Positions 1 through 8,763 of a DNA stretch of 64,000 nucleotides are shown piece after piece. Origin of the DNA: Ophiosphaerella korrae (Eukaryota > Ascomycota > Dothideomycetes > Pleosporales > Phaeosphaeriaceae); the NCBI GenBank assembly GCA_028456385.1, contig JALNQF010000005.1:186001-250000 (forward strand). The letters are read 5' to 3'. The notes under the pieces were generated by a model. It did no database searches, was not told where the DNA came from, and saw only the letters and a list, made by a program, of their open reading frames with translations. Position 1 is the stretch's first letter. Each line of letters opens with the position of its first letter. Made by a program: the position numbers and the translations under genes.

Positions 1-1
1 A

Positions 2-328
2 GAACTTAGCGGTACTCCACTGACTGAACTTGCTTCCCCGGCCGTCACGCACTTTTCAGATCAGAAGGGACCAGTGAGTGTCAATGATACGCCACAAGAA
101 TTACATGCCGAGTCGAGGACACCAATCACCCCGCGGTGGGAAGAAGTACAGATGCCATTGCAACTACCACCGAGCGCGCATGAGATGGATGGGGAGAGTA
201 GTGGGTCCCGATCCATCAGTCGAATGACGAGTGACGATGGATACGGGAGCAATGACCCAGGACTACGATCGGCTGTGTCACCATTGACAGGCCATTTCAA
301 TCAGCCAGGGCATGGCCATCTTCGGTAA
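2..328 (+). CDS. C-terminal end of an unidentified protein (partial, left edge)
   Basis: The frame is open from the first complete codon (base 2) to a TAA at 326-328, so this is the last 108 codons of a gene that starts outside the window. The visible tail is rich in Ser, Pro, Glu and His, including motifs such as TPITPRWEEV and SRSISRMTSDDGYGS, and looks disordered. No domain is recognisable. A GTAAGG overlaps the stop codon and could be a donor site, in which case the true end would lie elsewhere. Such Ser-rich tails are common on fungal membrane and signalling proteins, but nothing here decides which. Confidence 0.5.
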   Translation, partial: ELSGTPLTELASPAVTHFSDQKGPVSVNDTPQELHAESRTPITPRWEEVQMPLQLPPSAHEMDGESSGSRSISRMTSDDGYGSNDPGLRSAVSPLTGHFNQPGHGHLR

Positions 329-934
329 GGAGAATATGTACATGGTTCGAGGCGTCACGGGTACAAAACACTGTCAGCATTTCAAAATTTATATCAAGGG
401 AGTTCAGGCAGCATTTAGAGACGTTATAGCGTTGAGCTGGTTTCTTACGATTATGCGATACCACATGTACTTGGCTTTGAGCCACTTACGCAGGATAGTA
501 ATACGGGCATGGGAATGTGCCAAGCGTCACATACAGTAGTCATTGACATGGTACAGGAATATTCAATATCTGGACTATGTTTAGAAATTATTTATGTCGC
601 GTTACACTCGTTTGCCGAGACATGCATTACAAGAGTGCGTGCCTGATCTACAGCCACGTGACGGCGAACGACAACAGGATTACCGCAAATGGAGCACAAA
701 GGCTCGATGCAGTCATTCAGCGCCACAAGCTCTCCACTTTGAGGGTGGCGCTACGTAATGGCGCACCAGATGGCTATTGCCGCCAACTCAGAGCTCCCAG
801 AAGCTACATAAACCTATGACGTACTGCATACGCAGGGCCAAACATACTCTTTCAACACCCCTCTTTTAACCTAAGAAAATCCAAACCAAAACAATCCAAC
901 CAGTCTCAGCTATACTTTAGCACCACCACACAAA
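329..934. other. Intergenic region, no gene seen
   Basis: About 600 bases separate the left-edge gene tail from the next start codon. Open frames here are short and not protein-like. A CACGTG palindrome lies near 654. The last 60 bases are pyrimidine-rich with CAACC-type stretches, as expected for the promoter and leader of the gene starting at 935. Confidence 0.5.
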
Positions 935-1396
935 ATGGAAAAGATTAAAGAGAAGCTTCACGTCGGCAGCCGCCGCAAGTCGCAGCCTGAGAACGATGCC
1001 TATGCCGGAACTACATCAACCAGCCCCGGCGTCGGCACGATTGAAGGTACACCGTCACGCCATGGTAGAGCAGGTACAAGCTTACTAGTTTGATAATTAG
1101 AGAACCGCGACTCGATAGACTCGGAGCTCGCAGCCATGCCGCCCCAAGAACGCGTTGCCTATCTCCAAGAGTTCGAGCACAGCGACAAACACGACACACC
1201 CAAGAAGGGCGGCCTAATCGAGAAGCTGATTGCCCGCGGCAACAAACGAACCGAGGACCAGATTGCCCGCGAGACCAAGGAACGTGAGGAGCGCGAGGCG
1301 GCCCACCGACAGGCTACATATGCCGCCCTTGGGCCTGGTGCAGGTGCCAGTGCGCATAGTGCAGCAGGACCAACGCCTAACACGACCATTCGTTGA
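935..1396 (+). CDS. Small charged hypothetical protein, two exons
   Basis: Exons 935-1046 and 1101-1396 join across a 54-nt intron (GTACAC...AATTAG) to give 135 residues. The first exon is not long enough to stand out alone: it starts MEKIKEKLHVGSRRKSQ, and the join gives GTIEENRDSIDSELAAM in frame. The middle is strongly charged (KKGGLIEKLIARGNKR, RETKEREEREAAHRQ) and probably helical; the end is Ala/Gly/Pro rich. There is no signal peptide and no membrane segment. I recall similar short uncharacterised proteins from other Dothideomycetes but know no function. The start is chosen because it follows a purine-A-rich leader (ACAAAATGG). Confidence 0.7.
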
Positions 1397-1557
1397 GCAA
1401 GCGCATGCCGTTAGGGACGAGGTGTGAGGGACTGAATTGTGCGACTGGGTCATGGTAAATAGTAAATACGCGCCGAGGAAGGGTATACGGCAATGCCTAC
1501 GATATGTACAAGCCCCAGCACACCCACCAATGATAGTGATACAGCCTGAATTTTTGT

Positions 1558-2395
1558 TTACCTCTTGAGCACGTTACTCAGGAGAGCCTGGAAGGTGTTT
1601 GAGTTTATCACTGCGCCGAATCTGAAGACTTGTTAGCCCAACCTTGCACTTGCAGGCAGCAGAATACACACCCATAGCACTTGACATGCCACGCTAATTC
1701 ATCCACCAGCCACTTGATCATGTCGAGCGCAATCAAGCAAAACCCCGGATGCGACACCATCTGCTGCCACGCCTGTATCGGCGTGACCTCACCCACCAAA
1801 TCAAAGCTCGACGACAGCGCCAGCAATCTCTCCAGACTCGCGCTCGACTTGGCCTGCTCTTCGCCATCCATAGTAAAAACAGTCTCTTCCAGAAACGAGT
1901 GATAGACACTGGTGCTCACAACTCTCCACAGCGGCCGTGACGCAATGCCTCCCGCGAGAAAAGCTACCAGCCCATCAGCGCCATCACACTGCCTCTGCGC
2001 AAAACTCACCCGTGTACGCAGCGTCAACCCGCGCTGTATCCCCTGTTGTTCCATCCCCCAACCACACATCCCGCCCGTCATGCTCCACCCCATCCACCCC
2101 CCTCCACATCCTCGCCATGTTCAAGCAAGCCCCGCAACCACACCACTTCGCCCGCGAGCGCCTCGTTCTCCAGCACGACGGCGCGCTCCCGCGCCCGCAG
2201 GCGCATCACCTGGTCTTCCAGCGCGCGGACATAGTTCTCCCTGCGCTCGCGGTGCGTGCTAGCGCCGTCAGCTTAAACGTGCTTAGGAAAAGAATAACGG
2301 GGGGGGGGGGGGGAAGGGGGGAAAGAGAGAAATTACCGCTGTGCTCTGCGCACCTGTTCGCGGCGCCGGAGATATGTTGGGGATTGCTCAGCCAT
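1558..2395 (-). CDS. bZIP transcription factor (four exons; the second intron is uncertain)
   Basis: Proposed exons, in coding order: 2337-2395, 2108-2258, 1672-2042, 1558-1621, giving 214 residues. Exons 1 and 2 join within the basic region to read RRREQVRRAQRTHRERR, followed by ENYVRALEDQVMRLR and a leucine-zipper-like helix. Exons 3 and 4 join to give VKCYGFGAVI, a C-terminal motif I know from a group of fungal bZIP proteins that also carry a TP(V/I)QAW segment, present here. The first and last introns are well supported. The middle one (2043-2107, a weak GTGGAG donor) is only the choice that keeps frame. Intron 1 contains a run of about 15 G/C. The Asn expected in the bZIP N-x7-R signature is Val here. 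It is expected to be nuclear; target genes are unknown. Confidence 0.7.
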
Positions 2396-2738
2396 TTGCA
2401 ATGCCACGCTTTGCGCCGTTGTTGCGTAACAAACAGGCGAACAAACCCAGATTTTTGTAAATGGAGGGAGGGGGGATGATGGGAATGCGAAAGTTGGGTT
2501 GGTTGCTGTGTCCAAGTCTGCTGCTGCACGCTTATATCCCCCAACCTCTCTCCTCTCTTCTTCCATCAAATCAATCTAACCCGCCGTCTGACTGTAGCTT
2601 TCTCATGGGAGTCTTCTGACTCTGGCTTCTCTGGCGCGGGCCGTGGGACTCCGGGAGCCGCGGTGCTTTGGGCCAATCGTGGGGGTTGCTGTATGCAGTC
2701 ATGCTTGGCCAGTCATGCCTCGCGACGTCATATGCGTT

Positions 2739-2758
2739 TGTGTGTGTGTGTGTGTGTG
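2739..2758. repeat. (TG)10 microsatellite
   Basis: An uninterrupted run of about ten TG dinucleotides. Confidence 0.9.
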
Positions 2759-2766
2759 CTTAGAGT

Positions 2767-2796
2767 AGGGGGGAGGGAGAGGGAGAGGGAGAGGGG
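2767..2796. repeat. GGGAGA purine repeat
   Basis: A G/A-only tract built from about four imperfect GGGAGA units, just after the TG repeat. Confidence 0.85.
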
Positions 2797-3085
2797 CAAT
2801 TATTTGTCAATGGGTTGTTCCGGAATGAAATGAGTGATGTAGTGAGTGAAATGTAGTTTAGTGAGGCTGAGAGGTTGTGGATCTCCGCGGGCGAAGCGTG
2901 CTAGGTGGTGGGCAGAGAGCCGGAACGAACGTGTGCTGAACAAGGCTGGAGGTCCCGCTCATGTCTTCTGCGTGATATATTCCAACACGGGTCCAGTGGA
3001 TATTCGCGTAGTGGGTGCGACGGAATTCGCCGTCTGCAGATGTGCAAAGAGAATATAACACATGATATACAAAAGACACCATACA

Positions 3086-5596
3086 CTATACAACCATCCC
3101 CTCCCCACCCCACCCCCCCTCTTCCTCTCCAACCCCAACAACTCCATAAACCCTAATCGGCACACCAATCTCAAAGCTCTCGACCCCCAACCTCTGCCTA
3201 CCCCCAAGCACAATCCCCCTCTCATCCCTCCCTACCTCCTCCAACAGCCCAATACCCTCCCACCCCTCGCCCAACCGGGGCGTCACAAACTCGACGCGCA
3301 CACGCCACTCAAGGCTGACACCACTGGTGACAAAGTCCGGGGTAGCAGCATGGGGAATGGACGGGGAAAAGGCGATGCGGTGCGCAAAGAGGGCGGAGTG
3401 GGAGAGGGAAGCATGCGTCTTGCGCGTGGCGCGGAGGATAGAGGCGTTTGAGCGAAGCGCGATAGCTGGGTCGATTTTCTCTGCGGTTTCGAGGGCGATG
3501 TGGACGGAGTAGCAGGGGATGTGGGCGTTTGCGAAGTCGAGGGTGGCGGAGATGGTTTCGCCAAGGCGGTAGGCGGGGCGGGAGAGGGTGAGGACGGCGA
3601 CGCGGTGGCCAGAGCGGGCGATTTCAAAGCGGTTGGCGGATTGGTTGGTGGTGGTTGTCTGGTTGCTGAGGAGGATGGCCATGTCAATGGATTGTTTCAT
3701 GGTTTGGGGGGAGGGCAGGGCCGGGTGGGTTGGGGTTGTGGTGGTGGTAGTGGTGGTGGCGGTGGGGGAGAGAAGGCCTAGGTTGGAGTTTTGGCGGGGG
3801 CGGTCGAGGAGGTTGTCGACGTAGGAGAGGAAGGATTCAAAGGTGTTGTTTTCGGATTTGCCTTTTTGGACCGTGGATGGAGGCTTGTCGCCTGGTTCTT
3901 CAATGGTGGCCGTTCGTGCTTGGTCTCGTAGTATTATGTATGGGGACATCAAGTCATGCCCGAGGATCTCACCGCGGCCTAGTCTTGTCAGCAAAAAAAA
4001 TATCCAGAGTTTGAAGTTTGAAGTTTGAAATTTGAAGATGGAATACACACTGTTCACACTGCCAAAGACGCGAAATGGGACATCGACTTGCTTGACTTGC
4101 TGATCCTTGGTCGAGCCAGCGCGCTGCGTACCGATGGTCAGGTGATATGTCACCTTCATTGACCGTCCCTTGTGTGATGGTGGTAGGCCTCGGGGAATTG
4201 TGAAGCTGTACGTATAGCTCCGGCTTTCGCCTGGGGCGAGTTTGAGATCAACGAAGAGGATGGATTGGGGCGTTGATATGAGAGGAACGGTCTTCATGCT
4301 AGCGATACGGCTCATTTCGCGTATGCTAGATGGCTCAGAAGAGCCAAGCAGACCGCCCAACGACTCTCCAATGTTCCCCCAGCCCAAGGCCCCGAAAAGG
4401 CCGCTTTCGCGTTTTGTTCTTTCGACGCCGACAACACCTCCGCCGCCCTGGCCGCCAACAACACCCTTGCGCTTGACTTCCTCGAACGGGGCCTGGTTGA
4501 CCAGAGACCCGTCTAGCGTAAAGGAGCCCATGATTTGCGCATATCCCATCATGAGTGACTCGGGGCGGTTCTGGCGAACAGGGGGCGGCAGGTGAGAGCC
4601 CTGGCGTTGGTGCATGGGCTTGGGCAGAAGGCGGGCCTGGGAGGAGGAGGAGGAGGAGGAGGGATTGGCGACATATTCCGAAGCCAGGGTTTCGGTCGAG
4701 TTGTTGCTCATGGAGTAGAACTCGCCACTGCTGCGGGGAGTGCCGTCCATGCTCGATCCTGATAGGATGCGAGCTACGGGCGACAGAGTGTCGACCAGTC
4801 GCGGGGAGGGCCGGCGGCTCTGTGGCGGCTGCACGGGGGACTGGGCATCGTCAGGCGCGGGGGGTGCAGCAGGAAACTTGAAGGATTGGGATTGTGAGAA
4901 GGAATTAGATGGTGTGCGATGGATGCTGGGGATTTGGGGAGTGCTGGGTGCCGTGGTAGCACCGGACCGCCGCCGCCTGGCCGATCGGGCGGGAAAAGCA
5001 AAGTCGTCTGGCCGGTCCTGGGCCAGGGGCGGGGGATGCGTTGCAGAGCGATGGCTGGGCGAGTGGGCTGGATGCGGGTTGGGCCTGCCCGGCACGATCT
5101 GGAGACTGCCCGACCTGCCATGGCCGCGCAACGGACGGCCGGCAGCGCCTCTGTCACGGCTCGTCTCGGTGGCGGCATCGGTGCCCAGCGATATAATGGA
5201 CAGCGACCGGCCATGCCTCTGGCCGCCCGCCTTGGGGGTGCCCGTGGGCGTTGCGCTCGTGGGCGGCGGGGAGCGTTCGCCTGCAGCCGAGGGCGTGCTC
5301 AGCGAAAGGGCAGGGCGGTGGCCGCGCACGTGACCGGCGGGCTTCTGCGAGGCAAGCGACGAGTTGCGCGAAGCCGAGGGCCTGGTCGAGGAATGCACGG
5401 GGGACAGCCTGCGCTGGCGGTCGGGGGCAGGCGCGAAGCCGTTGTGCTTGCGGGCGGGCGATGGCGCGCGGCCTCCGGGGGCGGCAATGTTCTTGAAGGT
5501 GATGGTGCACTCGATGTCTTCGCCCGCGAACACGGTTGCGTCCTTCCATTGCACAAAGACGCGGATGTTGGACGGCGCAGACGGGGACGAGGACAT
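3086..5596 (-). CDS. RGP1: Rgp1-family protein (subunit of the Ric1-Rgp1 exchange factor for Ypt6/Rab6)
   Basis: Exons 4051-5596 and 3086-3978 give 812 residues. The N-terminus (SNIRVFVQWKDATVFAGED) is the typical opening of fungal Rgp1 proteins. A long Ser/Pro/Arg-rich disordered stretch follows (about residues 45-330), then the arrestin-like beta-rich part, including a segment ending SRGEILGHDLMSPYI and a C-terminal SLEWRVRVEFVTPRLG block. In yeast, Rgp1 with Ric1 activates the Golgi GTPase Ypt6. The intron (3979-4050) is 72 nt, so an unspliced reading also stays open; splicing is preferred because it restores the NSRGEILGHDL motif and removes a low-complexity insert. The next gene (bHLH) is divergent across 1.4 kb. 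Confidence 0.85.
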   Translation of the reverse strand: MSSSPSAPSNIRVFVQWKDATVFAGEDIECTITFKNIAAPGGRAPSPARKHNGFAPAPDRQRRLSPVHSSTRPSASRNSSLASQKPAGHVRGHRPALSLSTPSAAGERSPPPTSATPTGTPKAGGQRHGRSLSIISLGTDAATETSRDRGAAGRPLRGHGRSGSLQIVPGRPNPHPAHSPSHRSATHPPPLAQDRPDDFAFPARSARRRRSGATTAPSTPQIPSIHRTPSNSFSQSQSFKFPAAPPAPDDAQSPVQPPQSRRPSPRLVDTLSPVARILSGSSMDGTPRSSGEFYSMSNNSTETLASEYVANPSSSSSSSQARLLPKPMHQRQGSHLPPPVRQNRPESLMMGYAQIMGSFTLDGSLVNQAPFEEVKRKGVVGGQGGGGVVGVERTKRESGLFGALGWGNIGESLGGLLGSSEPSSIREMSRIASMKTVPLISTPQSILFVDLKLAPGESRSYTYSFTIPRGLPPSHKGRSMKVTYHLTIGTQRAGSTKDQQVKQVDVPFRVFGSVNSVYSIFKFQTSNFKLWIFFLLTRLGRGEILGHDLMSPYIILRDQARTATIEEPGDKPPSTVQKGKSENNTFESFLSYVDNLLDRPRQNSNLGLLSPTATTTTTTTTPTHPALPSPQTMKQSIDMAILLSNQTTTTNQSANRFEIARSGHRVAVLTLSRPAYRLGETISATLDFANAHIPCYSVHIALETAEKIDPAIALRSNASILRATRKTHASLSHSALFAHRIAFSPSIPHAATPDFVTSGVSLEWRVRVEFVTPRLGEGWEGIGLLEEVGRDERGIVLGGRQRLGVESFEIGVPIRVYGVVGVGEEEGGWGGEGMVV
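4009..4036. repeat. Four tandem GTTTGAA-type units inside the Rgp1 intron
   Basis: Seven-base units repeat about four times, the last imperfect. The array lies wholly within the proposed intron 3979-4050. Confidence 0.8.
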
Positions 5597-6966
5597 GGTC
5601 GAGGGGCCGGCGGGTCAGGCAGTGTGCAGTGGGCAGCAGGCGTGGGCAGAGCTCATGGGCTTTGGGGGTCCAGCGACATGGCGCCTGCCTGCGTGGACGC
5701 GGGCCGCAGAAGAAAGCAGCGATGGCAACTGAGCAATTGAGGCGTGCAAGACTGCAAGACTGCAAGACTGCAAGACTGCAGGGCGGCACGACGTTGCGAC
5801 CTCCGTCATCCGTGGGCGAGTCGAGTAGCGAGCTGCCATGCGCCATGTGTGCTTTGGGAAAGGCGCCCGCGGGCCGTCAGGGTCCAGTCTCACGCATCGT
5901 CTCGTCTCGTCGTCTCACGTGGGCAATGGACAATGGACAATGGAATTCATCTACGTGCATTCCTACTTGCTCTTCACTCAACGCTTCACGCAACGCCTCA
6001 GCCACGCCTTCTATCCATGTGGAGGGTGTTTTGAGCTGGTGCGGAAGCTTGGCCATCTGTTGGTCCTTGATCACGTTGCTTTTTCCTCGTGGTGCTGGCT
6101 CAAGCTGGCGGTGAACATCAACTGAGCAAAGCGACACGTCCGGAACAAGCAGTTAGTGAGGAGGGAACGCGGCTTGTGGGCGGGGGAAGAGAAGGCGATG
6201 GGGGCTAGACAGAGGAACAGTGTGTCTGGTGATTAGGCTGTGCAAAGCCTCATGCCGAGGGAGGCTGCATGGCATGTAGCTTGGGGGACCAACGCTGGAG
6301 ACGGAGGAACTGCCCGTTCTGACAGGAGAAGCGCGGCAGAGGAAAGGGGCAGCAATGGGGAGGGGATGTGGGCCTTGCAACGCTATGCGGGCGACATGCC
6401 ACTGGGGAGAGGAGAGCGGGTGGCAGGCGATGCATCCACACGTGTGTCGTGTGTCGTGTGTCTGTGTCGTAGGGAGGCGTGCGGGTGCAGGAGGGAGGAG
6501 AATGCAGCATGGCAGGACGAGCCGACCGTTCGAGGGCTGGGCGTCGGCACGGGTCGGCTGGCGGCTGGCATGTGAAGACACGCCCGGACATGGGGAACAT
6601 GGGAATCCTTCACGGCGGCGCGGCGCGACCTGCTGCATGCGCAACACCACACACGCCGCCAGACACTGTTTGCAGCCATTGCACCTGCTTATCAGGCCTG
6701 ACTGCCGTGCCCAGCGCCCCTGGAATGCCCATGGGACTGCTTTGGCCGTAGTCGCAGGCTAGGCGGTAGGTACTGCGCCCAGCTCGTCACCACCTACCCA
6801 CGGTTCCTCGTGCTGCTGCGCTCCAATTCGCGTCATTCTTCCCCACACTGCACACCACGCGGCTGCGCTGCTCCACCACGGCCTCCCAACGCCTCGCAAC
6901 ATCAAGCTGGCGACCCTATCCCTCCGCCCGGGTGCCGCGGCCAGAGGCCTCCCACGCACCGCCGCC
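5597..6966. promoter_or_regulatory. Divergent promoter region between Rgp1 and the bHLH gene
   Basis: About 1.37 kb lies between the start codons of the two divergent genes. Many overlapping open frames are present on both strands because the DNA is GC-rich, but none shows a domain. It contains an 8-bp tandem repeat (5745-5780) and a GTGTGTC-like run near 6440-6468. No specific binding site can be assigned. Confidence 0.5.
5745..5780. repeat. TGCAAGAC tandem repeat, 4.5 units
   Basis: Four perfect 8-bp units plus TGCA, about 150 bp upstream of the Rgp1 start codon. Confidence 0.9.
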
Positions 6967-8292
6967 ATGGCCGACAAAGACCCTTCGCCGTTTGGCTACA
7001 CCTTCACCGCCGGCTACCTCGACAACGACGCCGCCACCCTCGACACGGCCCAGTCGCTGCTCAGCGACATGGAGAGCCAGTCCATCACCGACTTCTTCAC
7101 CAACACCGATCCCTTCCACCTGGCCGAGCCCCATGTCTTTGCCCCCGCCATCGACCTCAAGGACGGCGTCGACGACTTCAACAACTGGGCCAGCTTCGTC
7201 ACCCCCGCCACCGTCCACTCCGTGTCCACCACCATCCCCGACCAGGCCCGGCTGCACAGCGCCCTCTTCAGCGACCACGCCTACTCCGAGCCGCCGCCGC
7301 TGCCGCTCGACCATCTCGGCAGCACCCACGACGACCTGCAGGCCGCCTCGACGCTGTTCCAGAACTCGCAGTCGTCGTACCTCGACGGCCGCTCGCTGGC
7401 CTACGGCGCCGCGCCCTCGTCGAGCAAGGCGCCCCTCGTCAACGGCGCGCCTGCCGTAGATGCCAACGGCAGGCCCCTCGTCCTCACCCACAACGGCCTG
7501 ATCACCGAGCAGCTGGCCGCCCTCCTCCCCAACCACTCCGAGGAAGGCTCGCTGGACGCCCAGTTTGCCGCCCAGTGGGCCAACAGCACCATCCTCGAGA
7601 CCGAGTACCGCAACCCGCATCACGTGCACCACCGCCCCAACCTCAAGCGCTCCTACACCTTCGGCACCGACGACTCCTTCAACAACCCCGCCGGATACTC
7701 GGCGCCGCATGCCCAGGAAGATGCCGTCCAGGTTGTGCAGCATTTCATCCGCGAGTCGCGTCGCTCCCAGCCCACCCTGCCAACCGCGGGCATCGATGGA
7801 GCCTCGACCAGCCCCAATGGGCGCGCGCGACCCAACAAGCCGAGCGACGACGAGCCCGACGACGGCGCCTCATCCGACGACGACAACGACGACAACAACA
7901 ACGACGACGACGACGACGACGACGACGAAAGGCCTGCCAAGAAGCGCAGGAGGAGGAGCAGGCAGGGGAAGAGCAACGCACAGAAAGCGGCCCGAAATGG
8001 CAAGAACCGGAAAACCTCGTCAGCCGACGAGATTGGCAAGAGGAAGCGATTGGCCGCAGCCCAGAAACTACAGCGCGAAAACCTGACCGAGGAGCAAAAG
8101 CGCAGCAACCACATTCTTTCCGAGCAAAAGCGGCGAAACCTTATAAAACGCGGCTTCGACGAATTGCACGACCTCGTTCCCGAGATTCGCAACGGCGGCC
8201 TAAGCAAGAGCAGCGTCCTGACCGAAGCAGCCAATTTCCTGGAAAAGCTCATCGAAGAGAACAACAACTTCCGCAAGCTGACTGGCGACTGA
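6967..8292 (+). CDS. bHLH transcription factor, Ino4-like
   Basis: Single exon, 441 residues. The bHLH domain lies at the extreme C-terminus (about residues 375-437). Its basic region reads RSNHILSEQKRRN, with the His-Glu-Arg trio (H382, E386, R390) that contacts CANNTG sites, and helix 1 follows as LIKRGFDELHDLVP. The SEQKRR form resembles fungal Ino4 proteins, which in yeast pair with Ino2 to activate phospholipid genes; that link is inference here. Upstream are a long Ala/Ser/Asp-rich region, an acidic run (about residues 296-320, mostly Asp) and a basic patch (KKRRRRSRQGK) likely to be a nuclear signal. The start gives MADKDPSPFGY. Very GC-rich third positions create long false frames on the same strand. 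Confidence 0.85.
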   Translation: MADKDPSPFGYTFTAGYLDNDAATLDTAQSLLSDMESQSITDFFTNTDPFHLAEPHVFAPAIDLKDGVDDFNNWASFVTPATVHSVSTTIPDQARLHSALFSDHAYSEPPPLPLDHLGSTHDDLQAASTLFQNSQSSYLDGRSLAYGAAPSSSKAPLVNGAPAVDANGRPLVLTHNGLITEQLAALLPNHSEEGSLDAQFAAQWANSTILETEYRNPHHVHHRPNLKRSYTFGTDDSFNNPAGYSAPHAQEDAVQVVQHFIRESRRSQPTLPTAGIDGASTSPNGRARPNKPSDDEPDDGASSDDDNDDNNNDDDDDDDDERPAKKRRRRSRQGKSNAQKAARNGKNRKTSSADEIGKRKRLAAAQKLQRENLTEEQKRSNHILSEQKRRNLIKRGFDELHDLVPEIRNGGLSKSSVLTEAANFLEKLIEENNNFRKLTGD

Positions 8293-8463
8293 AATCCTCG
8301 AAGCGAACACCGCCCTCTGGCCACATCGTTCATCTCTACTTGCCCCCTTAATATGACGTGGATAAAGCGAGAATATCATGATACCCCTTAGACGTGAACA
8401 AGTCGTCCGGACTCTCCGACACCAGCACGACCAAACCCCGACCCAACCCAGCGAGAGAAGGGG

Positions 8464-8545
8464 AAAAAAAAAAAAAAAAAAAAAAAGCTGCCTGCAGGGC
8501 ACACAAGAGCAATGCCTCGAGTGATTTTTTTTTTTTTTTTTTTTT
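8464..8545. repeat. A23 and T21 homopolymer tracts facing each other across 38 bp
   Basis: A run of 23 A (8464-8486) and a run of 21 T (8525-8545) are separated by 38 bp of mixed sequence. As RNA or single strand they could pair into a 21-bp stem. They lie just downstream of the bHLH stop codon. Confidence 0.9.
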
Positions 8546-8685
8546 GTGTGCGCCTAATACTGCTTGGCACGAGGAGCGTGCGGCCCCAAAAAACGAAAGC
8601 GATACCCCATGGCGGAACATAATACGAAGTACCTAATATACGAACGAATATGATTTACCACGTGCATTTCCTACCATCTGCTCGG

Positions 8686-8725
<40 letters not shown>
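8686..8725. repeat. (TGA)13 microsatellite
   Basis: About 40 bp of uninterrupted TGA/GAT trinucleotide repeat in the convergent intergenic gap. Confidence 0.9.
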
Positions 8726-8763
8726 AATATACCGCGCTACATCTACATGCTCATCCACACATC

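Larger units (their letters stand above)
2396..3085. other. Intergenic region between two minus-strand genes
   Basis: This holds the promoter side of the bZIP gene and the 3' side of the Rgp1 gene. It contains two simple-sequence tracts (listed separately) and no protein-like frame. Confidence 0.5.
8293..8763. other. Intergenic region between convergent genes (bHLH and APP1)
   Basis: This 470-bp stretch lies between two stop codons. It holds a poly-A tract, a poly-T tract and a GAT microsatellite and nothing coding. Confidence 0.6.

Noticed and set aside
6810..8351. 513-codon open frame on the plus strand overlapping the bHLH gene
   Set aside because: It is a shadow in another frame of very GC-rich coding DNA, made of Arg, Pro and His runs. 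The bHLH frame has real motifs.
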